From assembly GCF_031458115.1 (NCBI RefSeq), contig NZ_JAVDXV010000009.1, positions 62,001-126,000 on the forward strand: a DNA stretch of 64,000 bases, read 5' to 3'. Below, piece by piece: positions 1 through 8,704 of the stretch; the first letter of the stretch is position 1, and each line of letters opens with the position of its first letter. The notes under the pieces were generated by a model, which searched no databases, had not been told where the DNA came from, and was given only the letters and a program-made list of their open reading frames with translations. The stretch is from Pelomonas asaccharophilus_A. GTDB lineage: Bacteria > Pseudomonadota > Gammaproteobacteria > Burkholderiales > Burkholderiaceae_C. Both the position numbers and the translations under genes were made by a program.

Positions 1-1401
1 GGGCCCATGCGCATTGCTCTTGGGCCCCAGCACGCCGCAGACCATCATCTGCGCCTTGGGGAAGCCCTTCTGCAGCATGCTCATCAGCGGAATCGTGCCG
101 CCCTGGCCGATATAGCCCACCGGCGCGCCGAAATGCGCCTGGCTGGCATCGTTCAGCGCCTGGCTGAGCCACGGCGACAGGTCCGGCGTGTTCCAGCCGG
201 TCGCCCCGTAGGCGCCGGCACGGCCATCCGGCGTGAACGTGACCTTGGCGTTGTATGGGGCGTTGTCTTCCAGCAGCGTCTTCAGCCTCAGCGCGGCCTC
301 ATTGCCGTCCACCAGCGGCGGCAGGCGCAGCGACAGCTTGAAGGCCGTGTACGGCCGCAGCACGTTGCCGGCGTTCTTCAGCTCCGGGAAGCCGTCGGCG
401 CCGACCACCGACAGCGTCGGCCGCCAGGTGCGGTTCAGCAGCACCTCGACCGGGTCGCTGGTCACCGGCAGCACCGGGCCGCCGTCCGCGCCGCAGGCCC
501 AGGGCATGCGCTTGTAGACCTCTTCCTTCAGGATGGCAGCCGTCGCCTGCGCCTGCTCCAGCCGCGCGCCGGGGATCTCGCAGTGGAAGCTCTCCGGCAG
601 CAGCCGGCCGGTCTTGCTGTCTTCCAGCCGGTCCAGCACATGACGCAGGATGCGGAAGCTCGACGGCACGGCGCCCGATGCGTCGCCGCTGTGGATGCCC
701 TCGGTCAGCACCTCCACCTTCAGCACGCCGGACACCATGCCGCGCAGCGAGGTGGTCAGCCACAGCTGGTCGTAGTTGCCGGCGCCGGAGTCCAGGCAGA
801 CCACCAGCGACACATTGCCCAGACGGGTCTTCAGCACGTCGAGATACGCCGGCAGGTCGAAAGAGCCGCTCTCCTCGCAGGTCTCGATCAGGCCCACGCA
901 GCGCGGGCGCGGGATGCCCTGCTTGTCCAGCGCCATGATGGCCGTCAGCGACGCGTAGACCGCGTAGCCGTCGTCCGCGCCGCCGCGGCCGTACAGCAGG
1001 CCGTTCTCGTACTTGGGCGTCCACGGGCCCAGGTCGCTGCGCCAGCCGCTGAACTCGGGCTGCTTGTCCAGGTGGCCGTACAGCACCACGGTGTCGTCTG
1101 AACCCGGCTTGGTGGACGGCACCTCGAAGAAGATGACCGGCGTGCGACCCGGGATGCGGATGACCTCCAGCTTCAGCCCGGCGACCTTTTTGCTCTCCAC
1201 CCAGGCAGCGGCCTGGGTCAGCACCTTGTCGATGTGGCCGTTGGCCGCCCAGTCGGCGTCGAACATGGGGCTCTTGGCCGGGATGGCGATGTAGTCGGTC
1301 AGCGCGGGGACGATTTCCTCGTCCCAGACGCGTTCGGCAAAGGTCCCGAGCGCGGTCGCCTCGTCGGCTTGCAGGGGCAGGTGGGGGTCTCGTGCGTTCA
1401 T
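1..1401 (-). CDS. M20 family metallopeptidase / dipeptidase (3' end outside window)
   Basis: A zinc-dependent M20 peptidase, probably a cytoplasmic dipeptidase or carboxypeptidase of the carnosinase-like branch. The frame runs from an ATG at 1401 to the window edge, giving 467 codons without a stop. The metal-site motifs are in order: YGHLDKQP (His110, Asp112), GRGGADDG (bridging Asp near 143), and TCEESGS (catalytic Glu and Zn-ligand Glu near 176-177). The last visible residues, SNAHGP, fit the C-terminal substrate-binding motif of the family, so only a short tail is missing. There is no signal peptide. It is divergent from the lipoprotein gene that starts at 1521. The exact substrate cannot be read from the sequence. 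Confidence 0.88.
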   Translation of the reverse strand, partial: MNARDPHLPLQADEATALGTFAERVWDEEIVPALTDYIAIPAKSPMFDADWAANGHIDKVLTQAAAWVESKKVAGLKLEVIRIPGRTPVIFFEVPSTKPGSDDTVVLYGHLDKQPEFSGWRSDLGPWTPKYENGLLYGRGGADDGYAVYASLTAIMALDKQGIPRPRCVGLIETCEESGSFDLPAYLDVLKTRLGNVSLVVCLDSGAGNYDQLWLTTSLRGMVSGVLKVEVLTEGIHSGDASGAVPSSFRILRHVLDRLEDSKTGRLLPESFHCEIPGARLEQAQATAAILKEEVYKRMPWACGADGGPVLPVTSDPVEVLLNRTWRPTLSVVGADGFPELKNAGNVLRPYTAFKLSLRLPPLVDGNEAALRLKTLLEDNAPYNAKVTFTPDGRAGAYGATGWNTPDLSPWLSQALNDASQAHFGAPVGYIGQGGTIPLMSMLQKGFPKAQMMVCGVLGPKSNAHGP

Positions 1402-1520
1402 GGCGTACTCCTGGCGCTTGTGGCGCGAACAAGCAGTTTAGGCCGGCGGGAATTGCTCCACAGGGCTCCGTACAACTACCGGCGACGCCTGTCGCGGTGA
1501 CCGCTTAGGCTCGGCGCCAA

Positions 1521-2855
1521 ATGACCCGCCTGCTGCTGCTCGCCCTGCTCGTGCTGCTGACCGGCTGCGCGTCCGGCCCCAAGTTCACCGTCGACGACGG
1601 CCGCAAGGTCGACGAGACGCTGCTGGCCGGCATGCGCGCCTATGGCGCGGGCGAGCGGCTGATCCGCCCCGCCATCGCCCGCAGCGCGGCCTTGAAGGAC
1701 AAGGACTGCGACAAGCAGTGGGAGCTGCCCTTCGCCGTGGCCACCAGCGCCGGCTGGAGCGCCGACGACCGCGTCGCCTGGGCCCGCGCGCTGCAGGTGG
1801 ACGAGCGGCTCACCGTCATCGCCGCCACGGCCGATTCACCGCTGGCGCCGGGCACGCGGCTCAACCACATCGCCGGCCAGACCAGCGACGACGGCGAGCG
1901 CCTGCTGGAGTGGCTGGCCGAGGCGCGCGATGCCGGCAAGCCCTTCACCATAGTCACGGTCACCGGCCAGGCGGTGCCGATCAAGCCCTTCGAGGTCTGC
2001 CGCGGCTACACGCGCTTCGCGCCGCCCAACACGCCGCAGCTGCAGGACTACCACTGGCTGCTGAGCCTGCACCCGCTGGAGCTCACGCAGGCCGAGCCCA
2101 CGCCCGACGAGGCGCTGTGGCTGGTGCTGTGGACGCAAGGGTTGTCCGAAGAGGGCGGCGCGCGCATGAAGACCTATCACTACGCGGTCAAGATCGCCGG
2201 CACGCTCTACAACCTGGCCACGCTGGCCTCGGGCGTGAAGGCCGCCGCGCTGGCGGCGGACGCGGCGCTGTCGGCGGCCAAGAGCGCCGCCGCCAACGCG
2301 GCCAGCGAGTTCCTGAAGAACCAGCTCATCGAGCAGGGCCGGGCTCTCGCCACGCAGAAGCTGCGCGACGGCCTGATGGACGCCGCCCAGCAGCTGACCC
2401 GCCAACAGGTGCTCAACGTCATGCAGGCCGCGGCCGCCAACCGCGGCTCGCTGGGCGGCATCTCGCGCATCGCCGCCACCGCCTTCGAGCGCGCCGATGC
2501 CTGGGCGTTCACGCGCATGGCCGCCCTGGGCGCGCCGCCGCTGGCCGGCTTCACGCTGCACCAGAAGCTGCTGCAGCGCAGCCTGGCCAGCAACGCGCTG
2601 CTGTTCGACGCCGACCGGCTGGCCGCGCTGAACAAGGTGGCCGCGGCGCGCGGCTTCGAGGCCGAGGTGACGGCCATCCTGGGCGGCTACCGCGCCGACA
2701 CGCTGGTGGCCGCCATCGGCGCGATGCCGCTGGCGTCGGCGCAGGCCAGTTTCTCGTTCGACAGCCCCGACGACCCCGGCGCCGGCCGCTTCTCGCGCGG
2801 GCTGGTCGATGCGATGCTGGAGATGCCCACCGAAACAGGCACGCGCCGGAAATGA
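1521..2855 (+). CDS. Unrecognised lipoprotein, Ala-rich central region
   Basis: A 444-residue protein with a clear lipoprotein signal: a hydrophobic stretch ending in LLTGCAS, with the lipidated Cys near residue 15. It is therefore probably anchored in the outer or inner membrane leaflet facing the periplasm. I do not recognise a domain. The middle (about residues 225-270) is an unusually Ala-rich helix-prone segment that could insert into or lie on a membrane. Its stop overlaps the start of the MORN gene (ATGA), so the two are translationally coupled and probably act together. Function unknown. Confidence 0.75.
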   Translation: MTRLLLLALLVLLTGCASGPKFTVDDGRKVDETLLAGMRAYGAGERLIRPAIARSAALKDKDCDKQWELPFAVATSAGWSADDRVAWARALQVDERLTVIAATADSPLAPGTRLNHIAGQTSDDGERLLEWLAEARDAGKPFTIVTVTGQAVPIKPFEVCRGYTRFAPPNTPQLQDYHWLLSLHPLELTQAEPTPDEALWLVLWTQGLSEEGGARMKTYHYAVKIAGTLYNLATLASGVKAAALAADAALSAAKSAAANAASEFLKNQLIEQGRALATQKLRDGLMDAAQQLTRQQVLNVMQAAAANRGSLGGISRIAATAFERADAWAFTRMAALGAPPLAGFTLHQKLLQRSLASNALLFDADRLAALNKVAAARGFEAEVTAILGGYRADTLVAAIGAMPLASAQASFSFDSPDDPGAGRFSRGLVDAMLEMPTETGTRRK

Positions 2856-4555
2856 AACTCGTCGCCGCCCTGCTGCTGACCGCCGCGACCACGGCCACGG
2901 CCCAGACGCCGCCCGACGCGCCGGCCTCGGCACCCGCGCCTGCGGCGTCCGAGCCGCAAGCTGCGCCCAGCCCGCCGCCGCCCAGCTGCGCGCAGCTGAC
3001 CAGCCGCGCGCTGTCGGCCGACCTGAAGGCCGCGACCGCGCAGTCGCAGAACCAGCCGCTGCAGGTCCAGGTCAGGCTTTACGACGAGGCGGTGGCGCAA
3101 TGGGGCGCGGCCATCGCCGCCTGCGACGGCCGCGCGCGCGAACGCGCCCACCGCAACCTGGCCGACAGCCAGAAGGCGCATGACGCGCTGGCCGAGAAGC
3201 TGCAGGCCGGCAGCCAGTGCGAGAACGCCCACCGCGACGCCGCCGCGCTGCAGGAGCTGGCGCGCGCGGCCTTCGGCGAGCGCCGTTTCCCCGAGGCCGC
3301 CAGCCTCTACCGCAAGGCCGAAGGCATGTGGGACCTGGCCGTGGAGCAGTGCACCGGCAGCCAGCAGCAGACCGCCCAGCGCCGTCGTGAACAGAGCGAG
3401 ATCGACGGCCATAACGCCGAGTTCTGCGCCCCGCCCTTCGACCGCGCCCGCGACTTTTCCACCAAGCTGCGCAACAGCGCCGCCGCGCTGCCGCTGGATC
3501 AGCGCCAGCAGCAGAGCCAGATCGCCGAGACACTGTGGCGCGAGACCGCCGGCGTCTGCAAGGGCAGCGCGCAGGAGCTGGCGCAGAACAACGCGCAGGC
3601 GCTGGCCCGCGAGCGCGGCACGCCGTGGGTGGCCACGCCGCTGCCCGGAACGACGCCGACGCCGCGGCCTGCCCCACCCACCGTCACCGCCGCGGCACCC
3701 AAGCCGGCCGCAGCCACTCCCGCCGCGGCGCCCACCACCGCGCCCGCAGCAGCCACCGCACCGCTGCGCCAGGCCGCCGCCACGCCCGTCGTGCCGCTGC
3801 CCAGCGCGCCCGCACCGGCGCCCGAGCCCAAGCTGTTCGACCGCAGCGCCGGCGACACGCGCTACGTGGGCCAGTTCGTGCGCAACGACGACGACACGGT
3901 CAGCGGCACCGGCCGCGTGGAGTGGAAGAACGGCGATGTCTACGAAGGCCCGCTGCAGCGCAGCGTGCGCCAGGGCGTGGGCGAGATCCGCTGGGCCACC
4001 GGCCAGCGCTACAAGGGCGAATGGGTCAACGACCGCGCCACCGGCCGCGGGCAGATGGCGTTCGCCAACGGCAACCACTTCGACGGCACGCTGGTGGACG
4101 GCCAGCCCGAGGGCGAAGGCAAGCTGACCTACGCGTCGGGCGACGTCTACACGGGCCAGATCCGCCAGGGCCTGCCGCATGGCAAGGGCAGCTACGTGTG
4201 GATGAGCGGCCAGCGCTACGAGGGCGACTGGGTGCAGGACAAGCCGCAGGGCCAGGGCAAGATGCGCTTCGCCAACGGCAACCAGTACGAGGGCCAGCTG
4301 GCAGCCGGCCTGCCGCAAGGGCGCGGCCGCATGGTCTTTCCGGGCGGCGACGTCTACGAAGGCCAGTTCGAGGCCGGCAAGGCGCACGGCGAAGGCAAGT
4401 ACGCGTGGAAGAGCGGCGAACGCTACGAGGGCGCCTGGTCACGCGGGCTGAAGCACGGCGCCGGCGTCTTCCACTGGCCCACCGGCGACCGCTGGGAAGG
4501 TGTGTTCAAGGACGACGAGCGCACCGATGACGGCCACATCATCAGAAAAAATTGA
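2852..4555 (+). CDS. Secreted MORN-repeat protein
   Basis: A 567-residue exported protein. Residues 1-18 form a signal peptide ending in TATAQ. A helical region rich in Ala, Gln and Glu follows (about 45-270), then a Pro/Ala linker (about 270-325), then roughly ten MORN repeats to the end. Each repeat has the pattern Y-x-G-x-(12-14)-G-x-G, for example RYEGDWVQDKPQGQGKM and VYEGQFEAGKAHGEGKY. MORN repeats form beta-hairpin rods that bind lipids or other proteins; here they should lie in the periplasm or outside the cell. The start overlaps the preceding lipoprotein stop by ATGA. A scaffold role is inference only. Confidence 0.85.
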   Translation: MKLVAALLLTAATTATAQTPPDAPASAPAPAASEPQAAPSPPPPSCAQLTSRALSADLKAATAQSQNQPLQVQVRLYDEAVAQWGAAIAACDGRARERAHRNLADSQKAHDALAEKLQAGSQCENAHRDAAALQELARAAFGERRFPEAASLYRKAEGMWDLAVEQCTGSQQQTAQRRREQSEIDGHNAEFCAPPFDRARDFSTKLRNSAAALPLDQRQQQSQIAETLWRETAGVCKGSAQELAQNNAQALARERGTPWVATPLPGTTPTPRPAPPTVTAAAPKPAAATPAAAPTTAPAAATAPLRQAAATPVVPLPSAPAPAPEPKLFDRSAGDTRYVGQFVRNDDDTVSGTGRVEWKNGDVYEGPLQRSVRQGVGEIRWATGQRYKGEWVNDRATGRGQMAFANGNHFDGTLVDGQPEGEGKLTYASGDVYTGQIRQGLPHGKGSYVWMSGQRYEGDWVQDKPQGQGKMRFANGNQYEGQLAAGLPQGRGRMVFPGGDVYEGQFEAGKAHGEGKYAWKSGERYEGAWSRGLKHGAGVFHWPTGDRWEGVFKDDERTDDGHIIRKN

Positions 4556-4770
4556 CCCCTCGCTCAGTCTCACGCCGGCTGAACGCCGGTGAGCCTGATC
4601 GGGACCGCTCTGCGGCCCGTGGCCGCAGAGCTTCGGCAGGCACAGGCCGTCCACTGGACGCCCTGTGTCCGGCCTCAGCCCCCGAGGGGACGGCGATGCT
4701 TGCGGCATCGAGCCGCAAGCACATCGCCGAAGACGGGCCGGCTTGGGAGCGGCCCGGCGCTCGGCCCGCG
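4556..4770. repeat. Dispersed intergenic repeat, copy A
   Basis: This non-coding stretch between the MORN gene and metW shares several blocks with the reverse strand of 25853-25995. These include GGGGACGGCGATGCTTG (4686-4702), CAAGCACATCGCC, GGGCCGGCTTGGG and CGGCGCTCGGCCCGC, in the same order. Copy A carries an extra hairpin, CTCTGCGGC with GCCGCAGAG, near 4607-4629. The convergent flanking genes leave it at a 3'-3' junction, where it may double as a transcription end. It encodes nothing that I can see. Confidence 0.7.
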
Positions 4771-4777
4771 CAACAGC

Positions 4778-5353
4778 CTACTCAGTTTTGAACTTGAACA
4801 CCGCCACGCTGGCCATCAGGTTGGGCAGCCTGCGCACCACCTCACCGTCCTGCAGGCCGAAGCTGTCGAGGATGTTCAGGCGGTTCTTGCGCGCCAGCAC
4901 GCCGAAGTCTGCAAACGTGCCGACGCGGATGTTGGGCGTGTCGTACCACTGGTAGGGCAAGGCCTTGGTGACCGGCATGCGGCCGGCCAGCACCTGCAGG
5001 CGATTGCGCCAGTGCGCGAAGTTGGGGAAGCTGACGATGCCCAGCTTGCCCACGCGCGCCGTCTCCTTCAGCATCTGCTCGGCATTGCGCAGATGCTGCA
5101 GCGTCTCCAGCTGCAGCACGACGTCGAAGCTCTGGTCCTCGAAGATGGACAGGCCTTCTTCGAGATTGCGCTGGATGACGTTGACGCCGCGCTTCACGCA
5201 GGCCAGCAGGTTGGTGTCATCCAGCTCCACGCCGTAGCCGGTGCAGCCCTTGTGCTTGATGAGGTGCTCCAGCAGTTCGCCGGTGCCGCAGCCCAGGTCC
5301 AGCACGCGCGAGCCGGCCGGAACGAGGGCTGCAATGGCGGGATCGAAGCTCAT
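4778..5353 (-). CDS. metW: Methionine biosynthesis protein MetW
   Basis: A 191-residue class I methyltransferase-fold protein. The SAM-binding motif I appears as VLDLGCGTGELLEHL at about residues 18-32, and the later IVSFPNFAHWRNR stretch is characteristic of MetW. MetW works with MetX in homoserine acylation; it is thought to stabilise or activate MetX, and no methyltransferase reaction is established. The start ATG overlaps the metX stop (ATGA), so the two are translationally coupled. This operon order (metX then metW) is usual in Burkholderiales. Confidence 0.95.
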   Translation of the reverse strand: MSFDPAIAALVPAGSRVLDLGCGTGELLEHLIKHKGCTGYGVELDDTNLLACVKRGVNVIQRNLEEGLSIFEDQSFDVVLQLETLQHLRNAEQMLKETARVGKLGIVSFPNFAHWRNRLQVLAGRMPVTKALPYQWYDTPNIRVGTFADFGVLARKNRLNILDSFGLQDGEVVRRLPNLMASVAVFKFKTE

Positions 5354-6525
5354 ACGGCCACCCCCTTGATCTGCAGGGGCCGTGCCGCAGGACTCAGGTT
5401 GCCGGCGATGCGCTCGAAGTAGGCGCCCAGCACGCCGTGATAGCGCGGGTCGTCCAGCAGGAAGGCGTCGTGGCCGTGCGGCGCATCGATCTCCGCATAA
5501 GACACATCCAGCCGGTTGTCCAGCAGCGCCTTGACGATCTCGCGCGAGCGGTCCGGCGAGAAGCGCCAGTCGGTCGTGAAGCTGGCGATGAGGAACTTGG
5601 CCCGCGCCGACGCGAACGCGCGGCTCAGGTCGCCGCCATGCTCGGCGGCCGGGTCGAAGTAGTCCAGCGCGCGCGTGATCAGCAGGTAGGTGTTGGCGTC
5701 GAAGTAGTCGCTGAACTTGTCGCCCTGGTAGCGCAGGTAGCTCTCGATCTGGAACTCGATGTCCTGCGTGGAGTAGCCCAAAGCGCCGGTCTTCAGCTCG
5801 CGGCCGAACTTTTCGGCCATGGAGTCGTCGCTCAGGTAGGTGATGTGGCCGATCATGCGCGCCACGCGCAGGCCGCGCTTGGGCACCACGCCGTGCGCGT
5901 AGAAGTGGCCGCCGTGGAAGTCGGGGTCGGTCACGATGGCGCGGCGCGCGACTTCGTTGAATGCGATGTTCTGCGCCGACAGGTTGGGCGCCGTCGCGAT
6001 CGCGATGCAGTGCGCCACGCGCTCCGGGTAGCGCAGCGCCCAGTCCAGCGCCTGCATGCCGCCCAGCGAGCCGCCCAGCACCGCCGCCAGCTTCAGGATG
6101 CCGAAGCGTTCGACGACGCGGGCCTGCGCGTCCACCCAGTCCTGCACGGTGACGACGGGGAAGTCCGCGCCCCAGGCGCGGCCGGTCGCCGGGTTCACAT
6201 GCATGGGGCCGGTGGAACCGAAGCAGGAACCCAGGTTGTTGACGCCGATGACGAAGAACTTGTCGGTGTCCAGCGCCTTGCCCGGGCCGATGAGGTTGTC
6301 CCACCAGCCCTCGCTCTTGGCCTGGCCCGCGTAAGTGCCGGCCACGTGGTGACTGGCGTTCAGCGCATGGCAGACCAGCACCGCGTTGCTGCGCTCGGCG
6401 TTCAGCTGGCCGTAGGTCTCGACCATCAGGTCGTAGGCCGCCAGACTGGCGCCACTGCGCAGCGGCAGCGGTTCGTCGAAATGAAAACTCTGCGGCGATA
6501 CATCGCCGACGCTACGGCCCGTCAT
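5350..6525 (-). CDS. metX: Homoserine O-acyltransferase MetX
   Basis: This cytoplasmic alpha/beta-hydrolase enzyme transfers an acetyl or succinyl group to homoserine, the first committed step of methionine synthesis. It has 391 residues, the usual length. NNLGSCFGSTGP (about 96-107) is the oxyanion/acyl-binding loop, GGSLGGMQ holds the nucleophile Ser153, and DAPHGHDAF near residue 350 supplies the catalytic His. Whether the donor is acetyl-CoA or succinyl-CoA cannot be settled by eye; many proteobacterial MetX proteins use succinyl-CoA. I chose ATG 6525 because GGAG lies about 8 nt upstream; an upstream GTG at 6558 is less likely because it falls inside the leader hairpin region. Confidence 0.94.
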   Translation of the reverse strand: MTGRSVGDVSPQSFHFDEPLPLRSGASLAAYDLMVETYGQLNAERSNAVLVCHALNASHHVAGTYAGQAKSEGWWDNLIGPGKALDTDKFFVIGVNNLGSCFGSTGPMHVNPATGRAWGADFPVVTVQDWVDAQARVVERFGILKLAAVLGGSLGGMQALDWALRYPERVAHCIAIATAPNLSAQNIAFNEVARRAIVTDPDFHGGHFYAHGVVPKRGLRVARMIGHITYLSDDSMAEKFGRELKTGALGYSTQDIEFQIESYLRYQGDKFSDYFDANTYLLITRALDYFDPAAEHGGDLSRAFASARAKFLIASFTTDWRFSPDRSREIVKALLDNRLDVSYAEIDAPHGHDAFLLDDPRYHGVLGAYFERIAGNLSPAARPLQIKGVAV

Positions 6526-6546
6526 GGCCCACTCCAGAAAAGACAA

Positions 6547-6587
6547 AACCGGCGCCACTTGCTGGACGCCGGTTGGTCAGAGCGTCC
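6547..6587 (-). promoter_or_regulatory. metX leader: terminator hairpin with competing pseudoknot
   Basis: On the minus strand AACCGGCG (6574-6567) pairs with CGCCGGTT (6554-6547) around a 12-nt loop, followed by TTTGTCTTTT, a rho-independent terminator shape ending about 21 nt before the metX ATG. A second stem, GGACGC (6587-6582) with GCGTCC (6569-6564), shares bases with the terminator 5' arm. It places AACCG in its loop, free to pair with CGGTT, which gives an H-type pseudoknot. The two folds exclude each other, as in a transcription attenuator. It could instead simply end the chemotaxis-receptor transcript. Confidence 0.5.
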
Positions 6588-6599
6588 TGTTTAGCGGCA

Positions 6600-6627
6600 T
6601 TTATAGAGCGCCCGCAATCCGGAACAA
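6600..6627 (-). promoter_or_regulatory. Putative metX promoter
   Basis: On the minus strand there is TTGTTC (6627-6622), a 16-nt spacer, and TATAAA (6605-6600). The -10 is strong and the -35 weak. Transcription would begin near 6593, just ahead of the competing leader stems, giving a leader of about 68 nt. This spacing makes a regulated metX leader plausible. It is a visual match only. Confidence 0.45.
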
Positions 6628-6647
6628 ATCGGCGCTATGGCAGCATT

Positions 6648-8219
6648 CTAAGCGCGCCCGTCGATGCGGAACTGCGCGACGGCACCCGCCAACAGTTGCG
6701 TCTGCTGGCGCAGGCTGTCGGCGGCCGCGGCGGACTCTTCCACCAGCGCGGCGTTCTGCTGCGTCATGTGGTCCAGCTGCGTGACGGTGCCATTGATCTG
6801 CACGATGCGCGCGCTCTGGTCGGCCGCACCGGTGGCCACCTCGCCGATCATGTCGCTGACCTTCTGCACGTTGTCGACGATCTCCTGCATCGTCAGCCCC
6901 GCGTGCTGCACCAGCCGCGCGCCGGCCTCGGCCCGCTCGACGCTGGTGCCGATCAGCGTCTTGATCTCGCGCGCGGCGCCGGCCGAACGCTGCGCCAGCG
7001 CCCGCACCTCGCTGGCGACGACCGCGAAGCCGCGCCCCTGCTCGCCGGCCCGCGCCGCTTCCACGGCGGCGTTCAGCGCCAGGATATTGGTCTGGAACGC
7101 GATGCTGTCGATCAGGCCCACGATGTCGGCGATGCGGCGCGAGCTGTCGTTGATCTGGTCCATCGTCGCCACCACCTCCGACACCTCCTGGCCGCCGCGC
7201 CGCGCCACCTGGGCCGCGCCCTCGGCCAGCTGGCGCGCCTTGCCGGCCGCGTCGGCGCCGTGGCGCACACCGCTGGTCAGGTCTTCCATCGAGCTGGTGG
7301 TCTGCTGCAGGCTGGACGCGGCCTGTTCGGTGCGCTGGCTCAGGTCCTGGTTGCCCGAGGCCACCTCGCTGCTGGCCGTCTCGATGCTGTGCGCCGACGT
7401 CTTCACCTGGCGCACCAGGTCGCGCAGGCTGGACTGCATGGCATCCAGCGCCCGCAGCAGCTCGGAAGCCTCGTCGCGCCCCTCCACGCGGATCGCGTTG
7501 TCCAGGTCACCGCCGGCGATGGACTGCGCCACCGTGCCGGCATAGCGCATGGGGCTGGTGATGGTGGCGGAGTTGATCAGCGTCAGCGGCACCACCAGCA
7601 CCATGACCAGCACCAGCACGGCCAGCGAGCGCCAGCCTATGCGCGCGATCTCGGCGCCGAACTCGGCCTGCGCGTCCTTGGCCTGCTGGTCGATGAGGCC
7701 GCCCACGCGGTCCACGCGCTGTTCGATCTCGCGCATCGCCGCCTTGGGCCGGTTCAGCATGCGGTCGGCCACCTTGGCCGTGTCGAAGCCGCCGGCCTCG
7801 ATCTGGTTCAGCACGCCCTGCGCGCCGCTGCGGTAGTCCTGCAGGAACTTCAACGACTCGGTCGCCGCAGCCTGGTTGTCGGGCTGGTTGGTGGCCTGCA
7901 GGCCCTGCAAAGACTTCTCCAGCCGGCCGGCCGCGGCGTTCCAGCGCTGGCGCAGCTGCTTGACCTGCTCGGTGTCCTCGTAGTTGATGACCATTTCCTT
8001 CTCTTCCAGCCGCACGTCGGCCAGGCCCTGGCGGATGGCGGCCAGGTGTCGCAGGTCATCGATGGCATGCGTCGTCACGTCGTTGTTCAGCGCTATCAGC
8101 TGCCGGCCGCCGGCCAGGCCCGTCAGGCCCAGCGCGGCAAACATCAACAGCACCAGCGCGATCGCGCCATGCATGCGGGTGCGGATCGTGAAGCCGCGCA
8201 TCCAGGTTCCCAGGTCCAT
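6648..8219 (-). CDS. Methyl-accepting chemotaxis protein
   Basis: A 523-residue membrane receptor that signals to CheA/CheW. One TM helix lies near residues 16-37. A four-helix-bundle type periplasmic sensor (about 40-185) follows, then TM2 (about 190-212), a HAMP domain (about 213-265) and a long cytoplasmic coiled coil. The coil contains the invariant hairpin tip IVGLIDSIAFQTNILALNAA and the downstream GRGFAVVASEVRALAQRS. No CheR-tethering pentapeptide is seen at the C-terminus (ends FRIDGRA). No other che genes are nearby, so it is an orphan receptor; the ligand is unknown. Confidence 0.95.
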   Translation of the reverse strand: MDLGTWMRGFTIRTRMHGAIALVLLMFAALGLTGLAGGRQLIALNNDVTTHAIDDLRHLAAIRQGLADVRLEEKEMVINYEDTEQVKQLRQRWNAAAGRLEKSLQGLQATNQPDNQAAATESLKFLQDYRSGAQGVLNQIEAGGFDTAKVADRMLNRPKAAMREIEQRVDRVGGLIDQQAKDAQAEFGAEIARIGWRSLAVLVLVMVLVVPLTLINSATITSPMRYAGTVAQSIAGGDLDNAIRVEGRDEASELLRALDAMQSSLRDLVRQVKTSAHSIETASSEVASGNQDLSQRTEQAASSLQQTTSSMEDLTSGVRHGADAAGKARQLAEGAAQVARRGGQEVSEVVATMDQINDSSRRIADIVGLIDSIAFQTNILALNAAVEAARAGEQGRGFAVVASEVRALAQRSAGAAREIKTLIGTSVERAEAGARLVQHAGLTMQEIVDNVQKVSDMIGEVATGAADQSARIVQINGTVTQLDHMTQQNAALVEESAAAADSLRQQTQLLAGAVAQFRIDGRA

Positions 8220-8385
8220 GACTCTGTCTCCTTGGCCGGCTCGTTAGCGTGGCGCGGCGCATTGGTTCTCAAGTCACAGCATGCTATTGGAGTGGTCGGC
8301 AAAGGCAAGCCGTGAATCCCGCTGCCGGGCGGTCGGATTTCTCGTGTATGCAAGCCCAGGTGGGCCAGCTGCCAGGCGAGGCACA

Positions 8386-8622
8386 TCAGCGCGCGCCGGC
8401 CGGCCGCCGCCCCAGGTAGGGCCGCGCGAACAGGTACAGGCCCGAGACCAGCTGCAGGAACAGCGGCGGCAGCGGCGCGTAGGTGATCCAGGCGGGCGGC
8501 TCGCCGGGCTGCAGCCCGCGGGCCACGAAGTTGGCCAGCACGGCCAGCGTGAAGACGATGGACAGCCAGCGGTGGCTCTGGCGCATCCAGCGGTCCAGCG
8601 TCGGGGCGATCGGGTGGGTCAT
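8386..8622 (-). CDS. Small two-helix membrane protein
   Basis: A 78-residue protein with two probable TM helices (about residues 19-36 and 50-66) and an Arg-rich tail. The ATG at 8622 is preceded by AAGGAG, a strong ribosome site. It is not recognised beyond being an inner-membrane protein. It follows the interrupted NTF2-like gene on the same strand, about 80 nt downstream of its stop, so the two may once have been co-transcribed. Confidence 0.6.
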   Translation of the reverse strand: MTHPIAPTLDRWMRQSHRWLSIVFTLAVLANFVARGLQPGEPPAWITYAPLPPLFLQLVSGLYLFARPYLGRRPAGAR

Positions 8623-8704
8623 GGGTTCTCCTTCAGTGAGGAGCCCAGTGTTGCCACGCCGCCCCCGCGGCGCTTCTCCAAAACTGCGCTGTTGCCGCGC
8701 CGCG

